A stretch of DNA of 64,000 nucleotides, from assembly GCF_014695585.1 (NCBI RefSeq), contig NZ_JACJON010000073.1, forward strand, positions 62,001 to 126,000. Direction: 5' to 3'. The notes below the pieces were generated by a model. The model made no database searches. It saw only the letters and a program-made list of their open reading frames with translations, and was not told the origin of the DNA. Shown here piece by piece: positions 47,116 through 56,527 of the stretch (position 1 is the first letter of the stretch; every line of letters begins with the position of its first letter). Both the position numbers and the translations under genes were made by a program. This DNA comes from Microcoleus sp. FACHB-831. Its GTDB lineage: Bacteria; Cyanobacteriota; Cyanobacteriia; Cyanobacteriales; FACHB-T130.

Positions 47116-47396
47116 GGTTGTAATGCATCCTATATCGCTTCAGGGTTGCGGCTGCGACGCTCCGTGGCATCGCGATCGCCGCGATGCTAGCATTAGCCGG
47201 GGCTATGCCCACCCCTTGCCCGACTTGGGCGCTGGTGGGCACTACTATTAATTTGCGAAGCTTTAGTGTATTGTTGAAAATTCTCGATTCCTTATCGGCT
47301 CAAGCGATCGCGCGGGGCGAAGGAAGCGGGTAGTAATCTTCAGGGGCAAGCAACTTGTAAAGTAGTAGCAATGTTGCCTCTCTTTACCTAAAATCT

Positions 47397-47930
47397 GTGA
47401 ATACGACTATTCTCTCTTCTACATTCCTGCTAACGCTCTTACTAGCAGTCGGTTTGTTTTTCTTTATCCGGGCTTCTGTTAAAGATCGCACGGAACAAGT
47501 TAAACTAATTGCTCAACAACCAGAAGCATCTCTCTTTTCTCAGTTGCAGCAGTATTTTCAAACCCGCTCCTACCGAGTTACCGCCCTAGATGCCGAACAA
47601 AATAAAGTCACCTTCCAAGGATTTGTCCGCCCCAGCTGGTTTCTAGCTATCTTCTTAACTCTGCTAGCTTTGTGCGGCATCCTTTGTCTGGTGCTGGTTT
47701 TATCTCAATTATTTCCTCAAGCGGGCGGCGTTTTTCTAATATTGCTTCTATTAGCACCCGCAGCAGGAATTTTTTACTGGCAAAAAGCTGCACGCCCAGA
47801 GATTGTATCTCTCAAGGTGGAAGCAGTAGTCGGTGAAGGAAATGAGACACAAAGTGTCCTTACCGTCACCGCCCACCGCGACGAACTGGCTTCTCTACAA
47901 CAGGCATTGCAGTTAAAGACCTGCGAGTGA
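47397..47930 (+). CDS. Cofactor assembly of complex C protein, CCB1-type
   Basis: A 177-residue membrane protein starting at GTG. The first helix (LTLLLAVGLFFFIRASVKDRT) is the family signature of CCB1/DUF3529. Two more membrane helices lie near residues 80-125, and a soluble domain follows. In chloroplasts the CCB factors attach the covalent heme c(i) to cytochrome b6 of the b6f complex. The cyanobacterial protein is expected to serve the same step. Confidence 0.75.
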   Translation: MNTTILSSTFLLTLLLAVGLFFFIRASVKDRTEQVKLIAQQPEASLFSQLQQYFQTRSYRVTALDAEQNKVTFQGFVRPSWFLAIFLTLLALCGILCLVLVLSQLFPQAGGVFLILLLLAPAAGIFYWQKAARPEIVSLKVEAVVGEGNETQSVLTVTAHRDELASLQQALQLKTCE

Positions 47931-48247
47931 AGCATCGGGCAAAGCCTGCAAGCCAGAAGGCGGTAGGCGGAATAATTATTCCTTCTTACAACCTACTGAC
48001 TCTTGTACGCTCCCGCACCTACAAGGAGTGGGATTCTTAAGCTCAGACTCTCCTTTCAAGTTACCTTTACTCAGGTATCGCGTTCTGATGACGAGTCGTT
48101 TCAGACTCCTCCTTAAGGTTTACGTGACCTATGCCCTAGTGTAGTTTTTACCTTGTATTAAAAAAATGGCTGCACTTAATTTTGCCAGGGTATTTTTATC
48201 CCACTTCTCTTGGCAATACGCCTAGAGATGCCTATTTTGTCTAAGTC
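47931..48247. other. Intergenic region containing an IS200/IS605-type end
   Basis: Between the convergent CCB1-type and DUF3155 genes. The middle third carries the transposon remnant annotated separately. The rest shows no gene. Confidence 0.5.
47995..48135 (-). mobile_element. Solo right end of an IS200/IS605-type element (tnpB 3' stub)
   Basis: On the minus strand a short frame GIGHVNLKEESETTRHQNA and a stop at 48067-48069 resemble a tnpB C-terminus. About 40 bases later comes AAGAATCCCAC, then an imperfect hairpin closed by GCGGGAG, the usual right-end form of IS605-group elements in cyanobacteria. The tnpB body and left end are absent. In intact elements this region also encodes the guide RNA scaffold. 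The assignment rests on motif memory. Confidence 0.45.
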
Positions 48248-48565
48248 TCAGCTGGTGCGAACTGCGACCGCAGGCTTCTCTATGGTGTTGTCAATTACCC
48301 TAAGACTAGGAAACAAGAAATGATTCTCTTCTGCGTATTGGGCACCGAAGAGACCTTTTTCTGCCCAGAAGTAGCGGTCTGTTGTGTGTTCGTTCCGCTT
48401 CACTAGCAGTAATGCGGGTGGAACTATACCCTCTGATTGAATAAATTTTCGCGCCGCGGTAACTGGTTTATCTTCCCCACTTTCGATACTAAACTGAGGC
48501 ACGTGTTCCAGAATTCTGCGCCCTTCCTGGCGACGGCGACTTTTGCGCTTGCGTCTTCTTGCCAA
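48248..48565 (-). CDS. DUF3155 family protein
   Basis: A 105-residue protein. A very basic N-terminus (MARRRKRKSRRRQEGRR) is followed by a conserved domain (HVPQFSIESGEDKPVTAARKFI, later YFWAEKGLFGAQYAEENHFLFPSL). The family DUF3155 is found across cyanobacteria with no known function. The basic start suggests nucleic-acid or ribosome contact. A GGAGGT ribosome site lies just before the ATG. Confidence 0.85.
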   Translation of the reverse strand: MARRRKRKSRRRQEGRRILEHVPQFSIESGEDKPVTAARKFIQSEGIVPPALLLVKRNEHTTDRYFWAEKGLFGAQYAEENHFLFPSLRVIDNTIEKPAVAVRTS

Positions 48566-49085
48566 CCTGCTTACCTCCTGTTTCAGACAGCAGTTGTAAT
48601 GGTAGTTACAAAAGCCGTCGCAAGTATATCCGTTTGAGTTTAAAAAATCAACTTGTATTAAACTATTTAGCCAAATCGGTCAAGTGCTGCAAGTACAAAG
48701 CTTAAGCCCCCTTGGGGGGTGCTGAAAAGAGAGTTATATTAAAATAAAATATACAAAGCTTAACCAAAAGTAATAAATAGAAGCTGGCGAGGGGTGAAAA
48801 TAGGGATCTGAGGCTGTGGAATTCCAACTTGAGGAAGTCTACAGTTGATAAGGCAATAGTCTATAGTCAATAAACCGTAAGACCAGGATAAACTGGAGAG
48901 CAACGACTTGGTACGTTGAGCGGGGCGAGACCGCGCAATATCGCCTGTATGGACAGATGGCTTAAGAAAGTCCTTTGTGTATAGCGCGTAAGCGCATCTA
49001 ACAAGCTTCGCTGAAGCTAAACGCAAAACGCAAAAATCTACTTTGGGCATCATGCCACACTGTATCCCTAGCCCCTAGCTACCGC
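48566..49085. other. Intergenic region between divergent genes
   Basis: 520 bases. A short CCCCC-TT-GGGGG hairpin lies at 48707-48718. No gene is supported. It should hold promoters for the DUF3155 and Hik2-like genes. Confidence 0.4.
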
Positions 49086-50435
49086 ATGGACATAATGGCC
49101 AGTTCAGAATTTGTTGCTTTGTGCCAATCGCAGGTGGCACTTCTAACTCAAGGGCTGGGAGCGGCTCTGAGTGCAATCTATTTAACCGAAGAACTGGTAG
49201 AATCAGGCGATGCAAAGCTAATTCCCATAGTGGTATATCCGGAAACAGGTGCTGTATGGGAAGAAAATCGGGCGAGGTGGCGTTTAGCAGACGCGACTGG
49301 CAGATTTGACCAGATTCGCCGCTTACCGTCAGGAAAATTACAGCCCTCCTCCCGCTCGCAACGCGATAATGCCCAGATAAGTTCAACTCAACCCGATGGG
49401 GGAGAAAATCCTCTGGGGCGACAGCGACAAATTGTTTTGCCGCTGATGCATGAAGGTACGGTGATGGGGTTGCTGGTGACTGGAAGGGATGACCGCCCCT
49501 GGAATGATGGAGAAAAGCTTCAGATTGAAAGGATTGCTCAGACGCTGGCTATAGCTTGCATCATGGATCGGCAGCGTGAGTGGTTGGAACATCAGGTGAA
49601 GTTGCAACAACGGCTTCAGGCGCAACAGCGCGACTTGATGGATGATTTGCTGCACCAGTTTCGCAATCCACTGACAGCTATACGCACGTTTGGCAAGCTG
49701 TTAATTAGACGCTTGCGACCTGGAGATGCTAACCGCGAAGTGGCTAATAGTATTGTGCGGGAAAGCGATCGCCTGCAAGAGTTGCTGCAACAGTTCGACC
49801 AAGCAATTGACCTGACAGCAGCCAACTCAGCACCCCGCGAACAATTGCCCCCCACGACGCCACAAGATAATCGGCCAATCCCTTTGTTACCGTACACGGT
49901 GGCGGGAAGCCAACCGCAATCCCAGTCATGCCAGCTAGCTGAAATCTTAGAACCGCTTTTGGATTCCGCAAGGGCGATCGCGCAAGAACGAAATCTAGTA
50001 TTAGTTGCCAACATTCCCCCAAACTTACCCTCAGTCCAAACTAATGCCAAGGCATTGCGCGAGGTGTTGAACAATCTCATCGACAACGCCTTGAAATACA
50101 CTCCAGCAGGCGGGAATGTTTATATCGATGTTGGGAAAGAAAAACATTGCTCTGCGGGAGATTTCCAGGCGATCGCTATTACCGACACTGGCCCCGGCAT
50201 TCCCCCACAAGATAAAGAACATCTTTTTGAGCGACATTATCGAGGAGTGCAAGCTCAAACAGAGATACCGGGTACAGGATTGGGACTGGCGATCGCGCGA
50301 GAGTTAGTCCAGCAAATGAAAGGTGAAATACAAGTAATTAGCCCAGCCTACGACGCCGGGACTACAGATGCTCATTCATTAGACGGAAGGCACGGAACGA
50401 CATTTATTGTCTGGTTGCCGCTGGCTAAGTTTTGA
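49086..50435 (+). CDS. GAF sensor histidine kinase, Hik2/CSK-like
   Basis: A 449-residue soluble kinase. The N-terminal GAF-like sensor (residues 10-165) is followed by HisKA with His190 in DLLHQFRNPLTAIRTFGKLL, and by HATPase (about 310-449) with NLIDNALKYTP, DTGPGIP and [12 protein letters not shown]. The HQFRNPLTA phospho-acceptor site and architecture recall Hik2 (Slr1147), the cyanobacterial relative of the chloroplast sensor kinase that tracks redox state. No response regulator gene is adjacent. Start could be the ATG three codons in. Confidence 0.82.
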   Translation: MDIMASSEFVALCQSQVALLTQGLGAALSAIYLTEELVESGDAKLIPIVVYPETGAVWEENRARWRLADATGRFDQIRRLPSGKLQPSSRSQRDNAQISSTQPDGGENPLGRQRQIVLPLMHEGTVMGLLVTGRDDRPWNDGEKLQIERIAQTLAIACIMDRQREWLEHQVKLQQRLQAQQRDLMDDLLHQFRNPLTAIRTFGKLLIRRLRPGDANREVANSIVRESDRLQELLQQFDQAIDLTAANSAPREQLPPTTPQDNRPIPLLPYTVAGSQPQSQSCQLAEILEPLLDSARAIAQERNLVLVANIPPNLPSVQTNAKALREVLNNLIDNALKYTPAGGNVYIDVGKEKHCSAGDFQAIAITDTGPGIPPQDKEHLFERHYRGVQAQTEIPGTGLGLAIARELVQQMKGEIQVISPAYDAGTTDAHSLDGRHGTTFIVWLPLAKF

Positions 50436-50470
50436 AATTTCAAATGCGAAAAATTTTCGCTTTTCAAACG

Positions 50471-50503
50471 TGAAACCCGTTTTCTTAAAGAAAACGGGTT
50501 TCA
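50471..50503. terminator. 33-base near-perfect palindrome between convergent genes
   Basis: Arm TGAAACCCGTTTTCTT and its exact reverse complement with a single A between them. It lies 36 bases after the kinase stop and 160 bases from the SLH gene stop, and could stop transcription from both sides. A related palindrome occurs at 63948-63990. Confidence 0.6.
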
Positions 50504-50662
50504 AGAAACTCCAGAGGATTAGTTCGCAGACTAAGCCGGGATTTGTGGCGAAGCGATCGCCCAACTTCCAACGCTTCTTTTTACTCAAAACTTTAAGGGC
50601 AGATGGTTAAAGAATGTCGCGGGAATGCCATATATTTTGGTAAACCCGCCCATACATCTCAC

Positions 50663-51913
50663 TTACGGCTGAACCGTTAAGTCTTGGTTTAACTTCAGAC
50701 TCAAAGCTGTATTAGGCTCAACCACGATCAAGTTAACTTTGTCCTTACCGAGGAACAGCCCAATCAGAGTACCAATCCCAGCGCCGCCTAGAACTTCTTC
50801 CGTAGCAATAGCGCGATCGCCCGTCACAGCAGAAACCGCCGCTGCCGCTGCCGCACCCAATACGGTATCCTTAATGACAGTCCTGACGCTAGTGCCCTTA
50901 GAAATCTGCTCAGTTTTTGTAATCACCTGAGAACTAGCACTTATAGGCAAGCGTTGACCATTAGGCAGACGCAACTCTCTGGCAACAAACTGAGACCCTC
51001 CAGTAGCAGGTTGCAATTCCCCAACTACCTCACTTCCTGATGGGATTACTACCGTTCCTTGATTGGTTTGAATGTTAGCCGCTACGGTCAACGTCAGCGG
51101 TGCCTTTTCATCAGGAGTTACGAGAATTTTTTGTTTTTCGTACCTGACTGGAATAGCGGTTCCAGCAGGAATTGTTACTGCCGTGTTTTGTGGGGTATCG
51201 TCAACTAGAGCCACAATGTAAGGTGAGCTGATTGCCGCCGCATCACCAGCGCTAACTAATGCTTGGTAGATGAAAGCAGCCACCTCTGCTCTAGTAGCAT
51301 TTCGCCCCGGATTTAGCTGCTTGACATTGGAATAGTTTACTACAATTTTCTTCTCAGTAGCAGCGGCAATACTATTGCGAGCATAGCTAGAGATTGCAGA
51401 AGCATCGTTATAAAATTGCAAATCTGATGCTACTGCATTAGTTGCAGAATAACCCAATCCATTGGCTAAAGAAACTAGAACTTGTTCGCGGGGAATTCTT
51501 TGTTCCGGTCTGAAGATATTGCCGGGATAACCTGATAGAAACTCTGTCTGATAAGCTTCTTGAATCGCCGTGTAAGCCCAGTAGGAGGACGATACATCTG
51601 TAAATCTGACAGCATCGCGGGATTTATTCTTATTGAAGGCTTGCCGAAGCATTGCCGCAAATTGTGCCCGCGTTACTGGGTCTTGAGGGCGGAAGGTTCC
51701 ATCCGGAAATCCTTTGATAATATCCCTTGAAGCGAGGGCTTCAATAAAATCCTTAGCCCAGTAGCTAGACGCTACATCGCTAAAACCAGCGCTTTGAGCA
51801 ACAGCAGGTGCAGGAGCCAATATTGGTGCGACAATTGGCATCAACGAACCTGTTGTCATCCCCATCAGTAATAGTAAAGAAGTCGTAGATTTGAAGCTCT
51901 TGAAGTTAAACAT
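50663..51913 (-). CDS. S-layer homology (SLH) domain protein
   Basis: The ATG at 51913 with a GGGAG site gives 416 residues. A signal peptide (LLLLMGMTTGSLMPIVAPIL, cleaved near AVAQS) leads to two to three SLH repeats (about 38-215: FSDVASSYWAKDFIEALASRDIIKGFPDGTFRP, FTDVSSSYWAYTAIQEAY). A C-terminal region holds an AVTIPAGTAIPVRYE beta module and Gly-rich hydrophobic helix (VLGAAAAAAVSAV...GAGIGTLIGLFLG). SLH domains bind envelope polysaccharide or peptidoglycan. The helix suggests an outer-membrane or surface-linking role. Confidence 0.85.
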   Translation of the reverse strand: MFNFKSFKSTTSLLLLMGMTTGSLMPIVAPILAPAPAVAQSAGFSDVASSYWAKDFIEALASRDIIKGFPDGTFRPQDPVTRAQFAAMLRQAFNKNKSRDAVRFTDVSSSYWAYTAIQEAYQTEFLSGYPGNIFRPEQRIPREQVLVSLANGLGYSATNAVASDLQFYNDASAISSYARNSIAAATEKKIVVNYSNVKQLNPGRNATRAEVAAFIYQALVSAGDAAAISSPYIVALVDDTPQNTAVTIPAGTAIPVRYEKQKILVTPDEKAPLTLTVAANIQTNQGTVVIPSGSEVVGELQPATGGSQFVARELRLPNGQRLPISASSQVITKTEQISKGTSVRTVIKDTVLGAAAAAAVSAVTGDRAIATEEVLGGAGIGTLIGLFLGKDKVNLIVVEPNTALSLKLNQDLTVQP

Positions 51914-52039
51914 TGAGTGCGTTCTCCCAAACTCATGTGCCTTTGTTTTATTAGACATGAAACTAACTAAGATGTTCCTACAAATAGCAATTTCAATAAA
52001 TTTACTTTTTTTAGGTATAAATGGGTATGTCGGGAACAT

Positions 52040-52421
52040 TTTTAGCTTTTTTAGAATAGAGTGCCCTTAAGTATTAAAGACGTTAATAGCGTAAATTAGT
52101 TGCGGGTTTGCAAGGAAATGGGTTGCTAAAACCAGACCGGGAGAGTGCTGTTCGCAACCATAAACAGGACTTATAGCATTTTGGATTTTGGATTTTGGAT
52201 TTTGGATTGGAAACGCCGACGCCAGTAGGAAATTTCAGCTCTTCAAATGTAGCCAGATTAAACCCAAATGGTATTACGCAAATTAGTGGTACACCGCCAT
52301 GAGTAGGGGCGCCCGTAATATATGTGGAGTTGGTGGGTAAGTCCTGATAAAAAAGGCACACCCAGAGGATGTGCCTGATATATGGAGTTCATACTTTAGA
52401 CTCAAGAGCAGACCTGAATTG
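52040..52421. other. Intergenic region with repeat
   Basis: No gene supported. Holds a heptanucleotide repeat and probably the promoter of the SLH gene's upstream side. Confidence 0.4.
52179..52206. repeat. Heptanucleotide tandem repeat (4 units)
   Basis: TTTTGGA four times in a row followed by a partial unit (TTGG), in the spacer upstream of the SLH gene. Confidence 0.85.
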
Positions 52422-52844
52422 TTAGTCTTGATGGTCAACCCAGCGGCGGTAGAGTTTTTGAATCGCTGCGAGTACAGTCTTATTGCCAGATTTGGGAGAG
52501 GCAGTGGCTGGGTCGAGAAGCTGCAATCGATTCAGCAGTTTAGCTTCCTCGTTCGCCACGTCACCGTCGCTATAAATTAAGGCGCTAATAGATTCAACCA
52601 AACGCTGATAATCTTCTGGGCTGGGGCGATCGCCTAAATAATCTTGCACCCAGTTATAGCACTCGTTGGCTTGCACGGGCCTGAGTTCATATAACAACGG
52701 CTGAATTTCGCGATCTTCAGCGAGACCATTTTCCTTCACCACTCGCTGGAGATAGTCTCGTTCCTCTGGCTGAATTTTGCCGTCTATCCAAGCAGCACCG
52801 ATGAGAATCTTGACAAGCTGTTTAACACTAGAATTAGCTGACAT
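52422..52844 (-). CDS. TerB family protein
   Basis: A 140-residue helical protein. The TerB/DjlA-type fold is seen in LVKILIGAAWIDGKIQPEERDYLQRVV and LVESISALIYSDGDVANEEAKLL, with two acidic metal-binding-like loops (DGKIQPEE, DGDVANEE). TerB domains are linked with tellurite resistance and membrane stress, but many copies have unknown roles. It starts 46 bases after the rsmB stop on the same strand. Confidence 0.8.
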   Translation of the reverse strand: MSANSSVKQLVKILIGAAWIDGKIQPEERDYLQRVVKENGLAEDREIQPLLYELRPVQANECYNWVQDYLGDRPSPEDYQRLVESISALIYSDGDVANEEAKLLNRLQLLDPATASPKSGNKTVLAAIQKLYRRWVDHQD

Positions 52845-52889
52845 AGCTTTTTCCTTTTTGGGTAACAGGTAGTAACTAATAACAACTAC

Positions 52890-54290
52890 CTACAACCCTA
52901 CACCCTGTTTCAGTCGCACCATAAAGAACCCATCCATATGATGACGGTGCGGCCAGACTTTAATCCAGCCATCTGGGGTTGTAAAGCCTGCTGCTGGTGA
53001 GTTTTCCGGCGGCGCTTCGATTTGCCAGCCAGGGTGATGGTCGAGAAAAGGTTGAATGACGGCTTCATTTTCCATCGGATGCAGGGTGCAGGTTGCATAA
53101 ACTAAAATGCCTCCAGGTTTCACCCAAGTGGCTACCTGCTTTAATAGTTCCCCTTGAAGAGTAGAAAGTTCCTCAACTGTTGCTGGTGTTTTCTGCCAAC
53201 GCGCATCGGCGCGACGGTGCAGGGTTCCAAGTCCCGAACAGGGAGCATCTAGCAATACTCTATCGGCTGAGTTGGTAAATTGGGGGAGGTTGCGACTATC
53301 GCCCGTGAGGATTTGAATTGAGTTGAGGTGGAGTCGTTGGGCGTTTTCCTTGACTTTGCGGAGGCGGGAAGAAGTGCGATCGCATGCCCACACTTTACCG
53401 CTATCTCCCATCATTTCTGCAATGTGGGTTGTCTTTCCCCCCGGCGCTGCACACGCATCAATTACCATTTCACCTGGTTGGGCATCTAATAAGTATCCCA
53501 CCAGAGTTGCGCTGCTATCTTGCACTGTCCACCAACCCTCGCTGAACCCAGGCAGTTTTTGAATTGCACCCATGCTGCCAATTAATCTCAACGCATCTGG
53601 TAAGTGGGAAATTCTGCTTGTTAAGACACCAGCAGATTGCAGCGCTGCTTCAACTGTTTCTATGTCAGCGCGGAGTCGATTCACCCGCAAGTCAATGGTG
53701 GGGGATTGGTTAAACCATTCGCAAAGTTGTTCTGTTTCCGCTTCACCAATCTGTTCTAGCCACAATTCCACAATCCAGTCGGGAAAGCTGTGCAAGATTC
53801 CCAAACGCTGGACTGGGTTTTGCGGCAGCGTCAGGGGGTCTGAGTGAGTGCTGAGGGGAGTTTCTGATTTAGAACTCTCGACTCCAGACTCCGGACTCCG
53901 GACTTGTGTTAGACGGATATATTGCCGCAACAGACCGTTAACGACACCTGTGAGTCCCGAAAATCCGTTTTCTTTAGCTAGTTGGACGGTGGTATTAACG
54001 GCGGCGGAGGGGGGAATGCGCTCTTGATAGCGGAGTTGGTATAAGCCTAGATGTAGAATCGTGCGGAGGTCTGGAGGTTGTTGTGAGGCTTTCTTTTTGC
54101 CTAGTTGATCGATGAGAGAATCGAGCGATCGCATCCTCCTGACACTCCCATAAACTAATTCTGTCAGCAGACGGCGATCGCTTGCGCTCAGGTCTGAAGA
54201 GTGCAACACGCGATCGAGGGCTACATCTGCATAAGCCCCCCGATGAACGTCTCGGAGAGCGAGAAATGCTAGTTGACGAGGATTTTGCAT
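52890..54290 (-). CDS. rsmB: 16S rRNA (cytosine967-C5)-methyltransferase RsmB
   Basis: A 466-residue enzyme. An N-terminal NusB-like domain (1-135) is followed by the Rossmann methyltransferase domain. The SAM site DACAAPGGKTTHIAEMM is near residue 275, one catalytic Cys lies in LDAPCSGLGTLHR near 345, and the second lies in YATCTLHPMENEAV near 400. It methylates C967 of 16S rRNA. Length is slightly above average because of a Ser/Pro-rich insert (about 135-155). Confidence 0.94.
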   Translation of the reverse strand: MQNPRQLAFLALRDVHRGAYADVALDRVLHSSDLSASDRRLLTELVYGSVRRMRSLDSLIDQLGKKKASQQPPDLRTILHLGLYQLRYQERIPPSAAVNTTVQLAKENGFSGLTGVVNGLLRQYIRLTQVRSPESGVESSKSETPLSTHSDPLTLPQNPVQRLGILHSFPDWIVELWLEQIGEAETEQLCEWFNQSPTIDLRVNRLRADIETVEAALQSAGVLTSRISHLPDALRLIGSMGAIQKLPGFSEGWWTVQDSSATLVGYLLDAQPGEMVIDACAAPGGKTTHIAEMMGDSGKVWACDRTSSRLRKVKENAQRLHLNSIQILTGDSRNLPQFTNSADRVLLDAPCSGLGTLHRRADARWQKTPATVEELSTLQGELLKQVATWVKPGGILVYATCTLHPMENEAVIQPFLDHHPGWQIEAPPENSPAAGFTTPDGWIKVWPHRHHMDGFFMVRLKQGVGL

Positions 54291-54606
54291 ATTATCCAGT
54301 ATGGGTTAGCCTAGCGACTCAAAACCAGCATTGGCATCTTTGTTTGTGGCACTTTCATTATTGTCCCGATCCACTGCTAGAACTCAGGGAGATTAAAAAC
54401 AAAGTCTGTTTACCTCTGCTGCTTTAGTTGCTTCGCGATAAATGCGAGGATTGGGGTTTTTCCTAGAAACTTGCATTAGGTTTTCTCGTCTTCCAGATGT
54501 GTTCGCTGTTGCAGTCAATCAAAATATTGACACACAACTAACCGTGTTTTATCTTGAGAGCTTTTTACAGTGTAGAGGTAAGCAATTCTAGAGCTTGGAA
54601 CTAATA
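54291..54606. other. Divergent spacer between rsmB and GerMN genes
   Basis: 316 bases. No gene or clear motif; likely promoters on both strands. Confidence 0.4.
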
Positions 54607-55770
54607 ATGTTGACTAACCGCAAACCAGTTTTATTGTCTTTTTGTCTGTTAACAATTTTGGGTATCAGTATTGGTAGCGGGGTTACGAATGCCGCTCAAT
54701 CTGTAAAGACACCCGCAACAGCTACAGAATCATCGACCAAGGCAAACAATTCTACTATACAGGCTCCTCCAGGCGCAGCCGCGCCAGCAAAAAAATCATC
54801 GACTAAAGCAAGCAACCCTACTACGCAAGCTCCTACAGGGGCAGTGATGCCAGCAAAAGCTGCTCTTAACAAAGTGAAGGTTTTCTTCCCTAAAAACCCC
54901 AAAAGTATGGAAGATTATACCTATGTTGAGCCTGTTGTGCGGACTACGGGCAAAACCTCTTTAGCAGGGTTTGCTATTGAACAATTGATAGCTGGCCCCA
55001 CAACCCAGGAAAAGACTTCGGGTTTGTTTAACCCTATTAAGCTAGAAGGCAAATCTAACTGTGGCAGCGATTTTTCTTTAGACTTGAGCAAGGCTGGAGT
55101 TGCTAAACTCAAATTTTGTAAAAAGGTGATTGGGGGCGGCACCTTAGATGATGCTCGTACCAAAATGGCTATTGATGCTACGTTGAAGCAATTTTCTAAT
55201 ATCAGTTCAGTAATTGTTCTAGATACAAAAGGTAACTGCTTAAACGATCAAAGTGGAGAAAACGTTTGTCTGAAGAAACCTCAAAATACTGTAAAACTGA
55301 CAGAACAATCGAAACTAGCTATTAATGGAATCGGCCCGGTCGATCTTGGTATGACTGTTGCTGAAGCGTCAACTGCTGCTGGCGTGCAACTGGTTTCACT
55401 TGGTTCTAAACCCAGTGCTGTATGTTCGGAATATAAGCCAGCGTCGGGGTTGAATGGAGTTAGATTTATGGTGACGAAAGGTAAGATCGCCAGAATAGAT
55501 ATTGACTCGAAAGCGATCGCTACTGTTAGCGGTGCTAAAATTGGCGATACAGAAAGCCGAACTAAGTCGCTTTATTCCGGACAACTTCAGGTATCGCGCC
55601 TTCCTAATTCAACAAAAGGTAAATACTTGACGTTTGTCCCTAAAACTGAAAGAGACAAAAATTTGCGCCTCATGTTTGAGACTGACGGGCAGACTGTACG
55701 CCGCATCCGAGTTGGTAAGCTTCCAGAAGTCGGATTTATAGAAGGCTGTCTTGATGTCCGCCCCGACTAA
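54607..55770 (+). CDS. Secreted GerMN domain protein with extra C-terminal domain
   Basis: From the ATG at 54607 the protein is 387 residues. A signal peptide (LLSFCLLTILGISIGSGVTNAA) is followed by an Ala/Thr/Ser-rich linker with a direct repeat (KSSTKASNPT region) and a GerMN domain (about 88-220: KVFFPKNPKS, FAIEQLIAGPTTQEK, LKFCKKVIGGGTLDDAR). A second domain (about 230-385) begins with INGIGPVDLGMTVAEASTAAG. GerMN domains are found in spore germination and envelope proteins and may bind peptidoglycan. Paralogous to the next gene. Confidence 0.85.
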   Translation: MLTNRKPVLLSFCLLTILGISIGSGVTNAAQSVKTPATATESSTKANNSTIQAPPGAAAPAKKSSTKASNPTTQAPTGAVMPAKAALNKVKVFFPKNPKSMEDYTYVEPVVRTTGKTSLAGFAIEQLIAGPTTQEKTSGLFNPIKLEGKSNCGSDFSLDLSKAGVAKLKFCKKVIGGGTLDDARTKMAIDATLKQFSNISSVIVLDTKGNCLNDQSGENVCLKKPQNTVKLTEQSKLAINGIGPVDLGMTVAEASTAAGVQLVSLGSKPSAVCSEYKPASGLNGVRFMVTKGKIARIDIDSKAIATVSGAKIGDTESRTKSLYSGQLQVSRLPNSTKGKYLTFVPKTERDKNLRLMFETDGQTVRRIRVGKLPEVGFIEGCLDVRPD

Positions 55771-55915
55771 TAGTTTTGTCTTAAGGCTTTTTGACCTAGC
55801 TAGTGCAATCTGGCTGGGTTTGTAGAAGGCGATCGCTAAGTATATGTTGCTCAAGCGCGGCTTGGCGATCGCTATCCCAAACTACCCTATCAAATTCCAG
55901 AAACCAGGAGGAAAA

Positions 55916-56527
55916 ATGTCTATCAAATATCAGTCAACTTTACTATCTTTTGGCCTGTTGCTGACGCTTATCAGCGGTAGCGCTATGGAAAACAAGACCT
56001 CGAATTTTGCATTAGCGCTAGAGTCAAATCAGTCAGTAAAATTAGCGCAAGTTGGGCAAGCAAAACAAAATAACCAAAAACCATCAGCAGGGGTTAAACA
56101 GACCCAAAATAGGGTTAAAGTCTTTTTACCTAAGAACCCTAAGAACAATCAAAATCCCAGCTACGTTGAGCCAGTTTTGCGGACTACGCAAAGAGGGGAT
56201 GTACTCAAGTATTCTATTGAACAAGTTATCGCTGGCCCTACCAGTAATGAGATAAAGCAAGGTTTTCTTAAGCCGATTCAGCTTAGAGGCAGTTCTAACT
56301 GTGGCAGTGATTTTACTGTCAGCTTATCAGGGAGCGTAGCTCGACTAAAATTCTGTAAGACGGTTATTTCTGGGGGGATAGGAAGCGATGCTCGCGCTAA
56401 AGGTTCTCTAGAGTCTACTCTGAAGCAGTTTTCTACTGTTAAATCAGTCGTGATTCTGACAAACACTGGCGACTGCTTAGGCGATCAAAGTGGGGAAAAT
56501 TTCTGCCTTCGTGGGGGCAGAAAGTAG
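55916..56527 (+). CDS. Secreted GerMN domain protein (short paralogue)
   Basis: The ATG at 55916, just after AGGAGGAAAA, gives 203 residues. A signal peptide (LLSFGLLLTLISGSAM) leads to a linker and one GerMN domain (about 60-200: KVFLPKNPKN, YSIEQVIAGPTSNE, LKFCKTVISGG, GDCLGDQSGENFCL). It lacks the C-terminal domain of its upstream paralogue, 145 bases away. The tandem pair probably arose by duplication and both act outside the cytoplasm. Confidence 0.85.
   Translation: MSIKYQSTLLSFGLLLTLISGSAMENKTSNFALALESNQSVKLAQVGQAKQNNQKPSAGVKQTQNRVKVFLPKNPKNNQNPSYVEPVLRTTQRGDVLKYSIEQVIAGPTSNEIKQGFLKPIQLRGSSNCGSDFTVSLSGSVARLKFCKTVISGGIGSDARAKGSLESTLKQFSTVKSVVILTNTGDCLGDQSGENFCLRGGRK

Noticed and set aside
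49086-50435. Phosphorelay partner for the Hik2-like kinase in the next genes
   Set aside because: Neighbouring genes encode DUF3155 and an SLH protein; no response regulator is present.
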